A DNA stretch of 17,307 bases from C7867-006 sp964453075 (GTDB taxonomy: Bacteria > Patescibacteriota > Minisyncoccia > Phycocordibacterales > DATDWN01): contig CAYVNM010000010.1 in assembly GCA_964453075.1 (NCBI GenBank), forward strand, positions 1-17,307. Direction: 5' to 3'. Each line of letters starts with the position of its first letter. Within the stretch, counting starts at the first letter, position 1. The position numbers and the translations under genes were made by a program. Shown one piece after another: positions 15,591-17,307 of the stretch. Below the pieces are notes generated by a model. The model did no database searches. It saw nothing but the letters and a program-made list of their open reading frames with translations, and had not been told where the DNA came from.

Positions 15591-15921
15591 TATGACTGAA
15601 TTTAAAAGAATTTTTGTGAACTTTGTTCGGAGGATGAGCGATGATATGATCGCTCATCCTAGATAGCTACGCAAGGAAAGGATTTACACCTTTTGGTCCT
15701 AGGTCTTTCGACCTTGAGAACTCTCCACAACCTCCGTCGAACAGGAGTTTTGCAGAGCACTTGCTTCACTGCCGGGCAGGTTCACATATTAGCTGTCATC
15801 CATAACAGTGTTTACACACTGTACCCCGGCGATCCCAAAGAACTCCGAACAAAATTCACAAAGTAAAACGTAACATGGAATTCATTCCATGTAACAGGAT
15901 GAAGTTAATGATGATTTTTAA
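15591..15921 (-). ncRNA. Unusually structured 23S-5S spacer, candidate embedded RNA
   Basis: About 330 nt with no ORF or recognisable tRNA. A 20-bp inverted repeat (15612-15632 with 15843-15863, one G-U) closes a domain of about 210 nt, as an RNase III-type processing stem would. Inside, minus-strand structures include ACAGTGT-GTAA-ACACTGT (15805-15822), GCCGGG/CCCGGC (15771-15776 with 15825-15830), AGGTC-GAAA-GACCT (15701-15714), an irregular stem CTCT..AGAG with a GGAG/CTCC tip, and a perfect 12-bp hairpin AGGATGAGCGAT/ATCGCTCATCCT (15631-15660). Outside it, ACATGGA/TCCATGT forms another hairpin (near 15873-15892). A segment with GUGAACC and CAAAACUCC recalls SRP RNA, but the SRP tip motif is not intact. 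Identity unknown. Confidence 0.45.
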
Positions 15922-16153
15922 ATTTCCTAATAGAAATCGGCTAATTAGTACATCTCGACTGAACACATTACTGTGCTTACATCTAATGCCTATCACGTGA
16001 TCATCTCTCACGGGCCTCAAACGATTCCTAATCTTGAAGTTGGTTTCACTCTTAGATGCTTTCAGAGTTTATCCATTCCCGACTTAGCTACTCTGCGGTG
16101 CCCTTGGCAGGACAGCAGACACACCAGAGGTCAGTTCACCCCGGTCCTCTCGT

Positions 16154-16955
16154 CGTTTATTCCCCTGTTACCAGGAGCACAGACTATATCTTCATCCACC
16201 AGAGAATCTGGTTAGGATGTTGGCATATTATAAATGTAGCCCTGTCTTTCGCTTCAGTTCAAAAGACCTTCCAGTACTACATAAATCCTCCACCTCATCG
16301 GCGGAAAGTCGTTACGGGGTCAAACCCAATATCTGAAACAATTCACTTCGTGTCCTCTTTTTCTTGGTAACGTAATTCTGATTCTGAATTACCAAGATAA
16401 GACGGACAAGTTTAGTTAGCTGTTTACGGTCTAACATACTAAATTTTGTTTTTGACAAAATTGTGCAGGATTCAAACAAAGCTTTTGCTTGAATCTTTTT
16501 GAACTTGATATTTGGTATCAAGTTTTTCAAAATTTCTCTGACTGTCGCAAATCCATTAATTCTAAGTTCGGACATTCCATCATTTCTTTTGGATAAATAT
16601 CCTATTCCTAAAACTTTTTGAATCCACAACAAATCTTTTTGATGACGAGTATCCTGATAGAAACAAATGGTTGCCATAAAACGAATTTTATTTTTACCAT
16701 CTGCTCTTTTCTTGATTTGGAGCATTAAGCTCCCATCGCCATCAAGAAATCCTGCTATATATGCTAAATCAATATTAGATCGACTTCCCACGGTATTATC
16801 TTAATTATTTTCTGGTCCTCAAGTAAATTGTACCAATCATGACGGACCGTCACAAGAATGGTTATCAACAGACCTTTTAACAATAAGACTTCACCGTTAT
16901 TAGCCACTTTTTCATCAAGAATTACTTCTTGAAGTAGCAAGGCCCTTTCGGGCTT
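16154..16955 (-). mobile_element. Group I intron in the sarcin-ricin loop (after U2656), complete
   Basis: 802 nt. The 5' exon ends CCCCTAGT and the intron begins AAGCCC; P1 is visible as exon UAGU plus AAG pairing with CUU GCUA, capped by CCC-GAAA-GGG, with the expected U-G pair at the splice site. P2 is TCAAGAA-GTAA-TTCTTGA. Core: Q-like AATACCGTGGGAAG near 16785-16796, R-like CCGTAACGACTTT (16302-16319), S-like GAAGATATAGTC (16182-16194); GACT/AGTC make P7. P9 hairpin CCTG-GTAA-CAGG. The last intron base is G (omega G), before the 3' exon ACGAGAGG. The endonuclease ORF is inserted between Q and R. Splicing activity is predicted, not shown. Confidence 0.9.
16312..16791 (-). CDS. LAGLIDADG homing endonuclease, I-CreI type
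   Basis: 159 residues with a single LAGLIDADG helix (YIAGFLDGDGSL, 11-22; catalytic acidic residue D19), so it would act as a homodimer like I-CreI (163 residues). Further I-CreI-like positions: FYQDTRHQKDLLWIQKVLGIGYL (44-66), and IKFKKIQAKAL (95-105), whose Lys98 matches the active-site lysine. Expected role: cut intronless 23S alleles at the insertion site to drive intron homing. The start is GTG at 16791, since a TAA lies four codons upstream; no Shine-Dalgarno. The CDS begins within the intron's Q element and its TAA stop lies in R, so coding and ribozyme core overlap at both ends. The frame is intact, suggesting a recent or active element. Confidence 0.93.
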   Translation of the reverse strand: MGSRSNIDLAYIAGFLDGDGSLMLQIKKRADGKNKIRFMATICFYQDTRHQKDLLWIQKVLGIGYLSKRNDGMSELRINGFATVREILKNLIPNIKFKKIQAKALFESCTILSKTKFSMLDRKQLTKLVRLILVIQNQNYVTKKKRTRSELFQILGLTP

Positions 16956-17018
16956 ACTAGGGGCAAATCTTCTCAAGAATCAACGCCTACAGTAGATAGG
17001 AGACCAACCTGTCTCACG

Positions 17019-17307
17019 CATGTTCCCACGAATTACTTCGTGCATTGGACTATAACTTCACCTTTTCAGGTTGTTGATGTTTAGTCTCTACGGGCGTCAC
17101 TTTTTAAGGTAACTTCCCTCGGTATTATCCATTTGGATTTCACCGATATAAATCAACTTTAATCGAAATTTGAATTCCGACCGCCGTGATTTGATTGGTC
17201 TAACTTTCATTTACAAAACGAAAACTTTCAAACAATCCTCTGAGGATTCAGATTGTGGAGAAATCCAGATTTTTTAGCAAGCTAATAAAAATGAAATTCT
17301 CCACGGT
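17019..17307 (-). mobile_element. Group I intron at the U2593 site of 23S, 3' part (partial)
   Basis: 23S homology stops at 17018 and resumes nowhere before the edge. The 289 nt show a complete group I core: P-like ATCGGTGAAATCC with P5 ATCC-AAAT-GGAT (17127-17138), Q-like AATACCGAGGGAAG (about 17112-17126), R-like CGTAGAGACTAAAC (17080-17093), S-like GAAGTTATAGTCC (17047-17059), P9 hairpin CACGAA-GTAA-TTCGTG (17027-17042), and terminal G before the exon CGTGAGACAG. P1 and the 5' splice site lie beyond the window. This insertion position equals that of the Chlamydomonas chloroplast I-CreI intron (L2593). No endonuclease ORF is seen in the visible part; one could lie upstream. Confidence 0.85.

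Larger units (their letters stand above)
15922..17307 (-). rRNA. rrl: 23S rRNA, 3' part, interrupted by two group I introns (partial)
   Basis: Exon sequence in the window, in transcript order: E. coli positions 2594-2656 at 17018-16956 (CGTGAGACAG..., includes the A2602 equivalent, ends CCCCTAGT), then 2657 to the 3' end at 16153 to about 15922 (begins ACGAGAGGACCGG, ends near GCCGATTTCTATTAGG). The first exon is exactly 63 nt, the same length as in E. coli, which supports both splice sites. Introns occupy 17019-beyond 17307 and 16154-16955. The 5' portion of the gene lies outside the window. The sarcin-ricin loop and the H93 region are restored exactly on splicing. The 3' end is approximate. 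Confidence 0.93.

Noticed and set aside
15591..15921. tRNA or SRP RNA in the 23S-5S spacer
   Set aside because: A 5-bp stem with a 7-nt loop (AAAGG-TGTAAAT-CCTTT) mimics a T arm but lacks TTC and a matching acceptor strand. GUGAACC...CAAAACUCC resembles SRP RNA, but the GGAA-capped tip with the AGG/AGCA asymmetric loop is not formed. Left as unassigned structured RNA.
16056..16370. Plus-strand ORFs of 80 and 104 residues over the 23S and intron
   Set aside because: They are antisense to rRNA and the intron core; a chance open frame.
16764..16976. 70-residue minus-strand ORF crossing the 5' half of the L2656 intron
   Set aside because: It spans exon, P1, P2 and Q of the intron, overlaps the endonuclease start in another frame, and resembles no protein.
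1..17307. CRISPR arrays, insertion sequences, alternative genetic code
   Set aside because: No regularly spaced repeats or transposase-like ORFs are visible, and all assigned genes end at normal stops without in-frame TGA.

Overview
The window looks like a piece of a Candidate Phyla Radiation (Patescibacteria) chromosome, most likely Parcubacteria. This rests on the 16S 5' end, an AT-rich genome, group I introns in 23S rRNA with an I-CreI-type homing endonuclease, and large modular secreted proteins typical of these organisms. It is inferred from family knowledge; no search was run. Nearly everything is on the minus strand, so transcription runs right to left. Stops are ordinary, and no TGA recoding is needed.

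Right end (15.4-17.3 kb): the 3' part of a 23S rRNA gene, a 330-nt highly folded spacer, 5S rRNA and a strong terminator. The 23S is interrupted by two group I introns. One is at the E. coli U2593 site (only its 3' part is in the window). The other lies inside the sarcin-ricin loop after U2656 (802 nt, complete, encoding a LAGLIDADG endonuclease). The exon between them is only 63 nt.

Middle right (10.2-15.4 kb): an envelope block. An anchored von Willebrand A protein and a RodA-type SEDS glycosyltransferase form an operon. A divergent pair, a GT4 glycosyltransferase (plus strand) and a polyprenyl-phosphate sugar-1-phosphate transferase (minus strand), shares overlapping promoters and probably builds a surface glycan.

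Middle left (0.9-10.1 kb): a GC-rich lipoprotein gene with its own promoter and terminator, then a likely run of two very large Sec-exported, Ig-like multidomain proteins, a small membrane-anchored beta-rich protein, SecD and SecF. The exporter accessory genes thus sit beside probable clients.

Left end: a small GC-rich 74-residue gene with consensus-like signals, then the promoter region, leader and first ~57 nt of a 16S rRNA gene, also on the minus strand. In transcription order a 23S-5S end precedes a 16S start by about 15 kb. This implies two rRNA operons or an rRNA operon whose 16S is unlinked from 23S-5S.

Two cross-cutting patterns stand out. Most AT-rich genes lack a Shine-Dalgarno, and several have a -10 box only 6-9 nt before the start codon (suggesting leaderless mRNAs), whereas the two GC-rich genes have clear Shine-Dalgarno sites. 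A 69-70 bp direct repeat, nearly identical, sits just after secF and again just after rodA, 12 kb apart.
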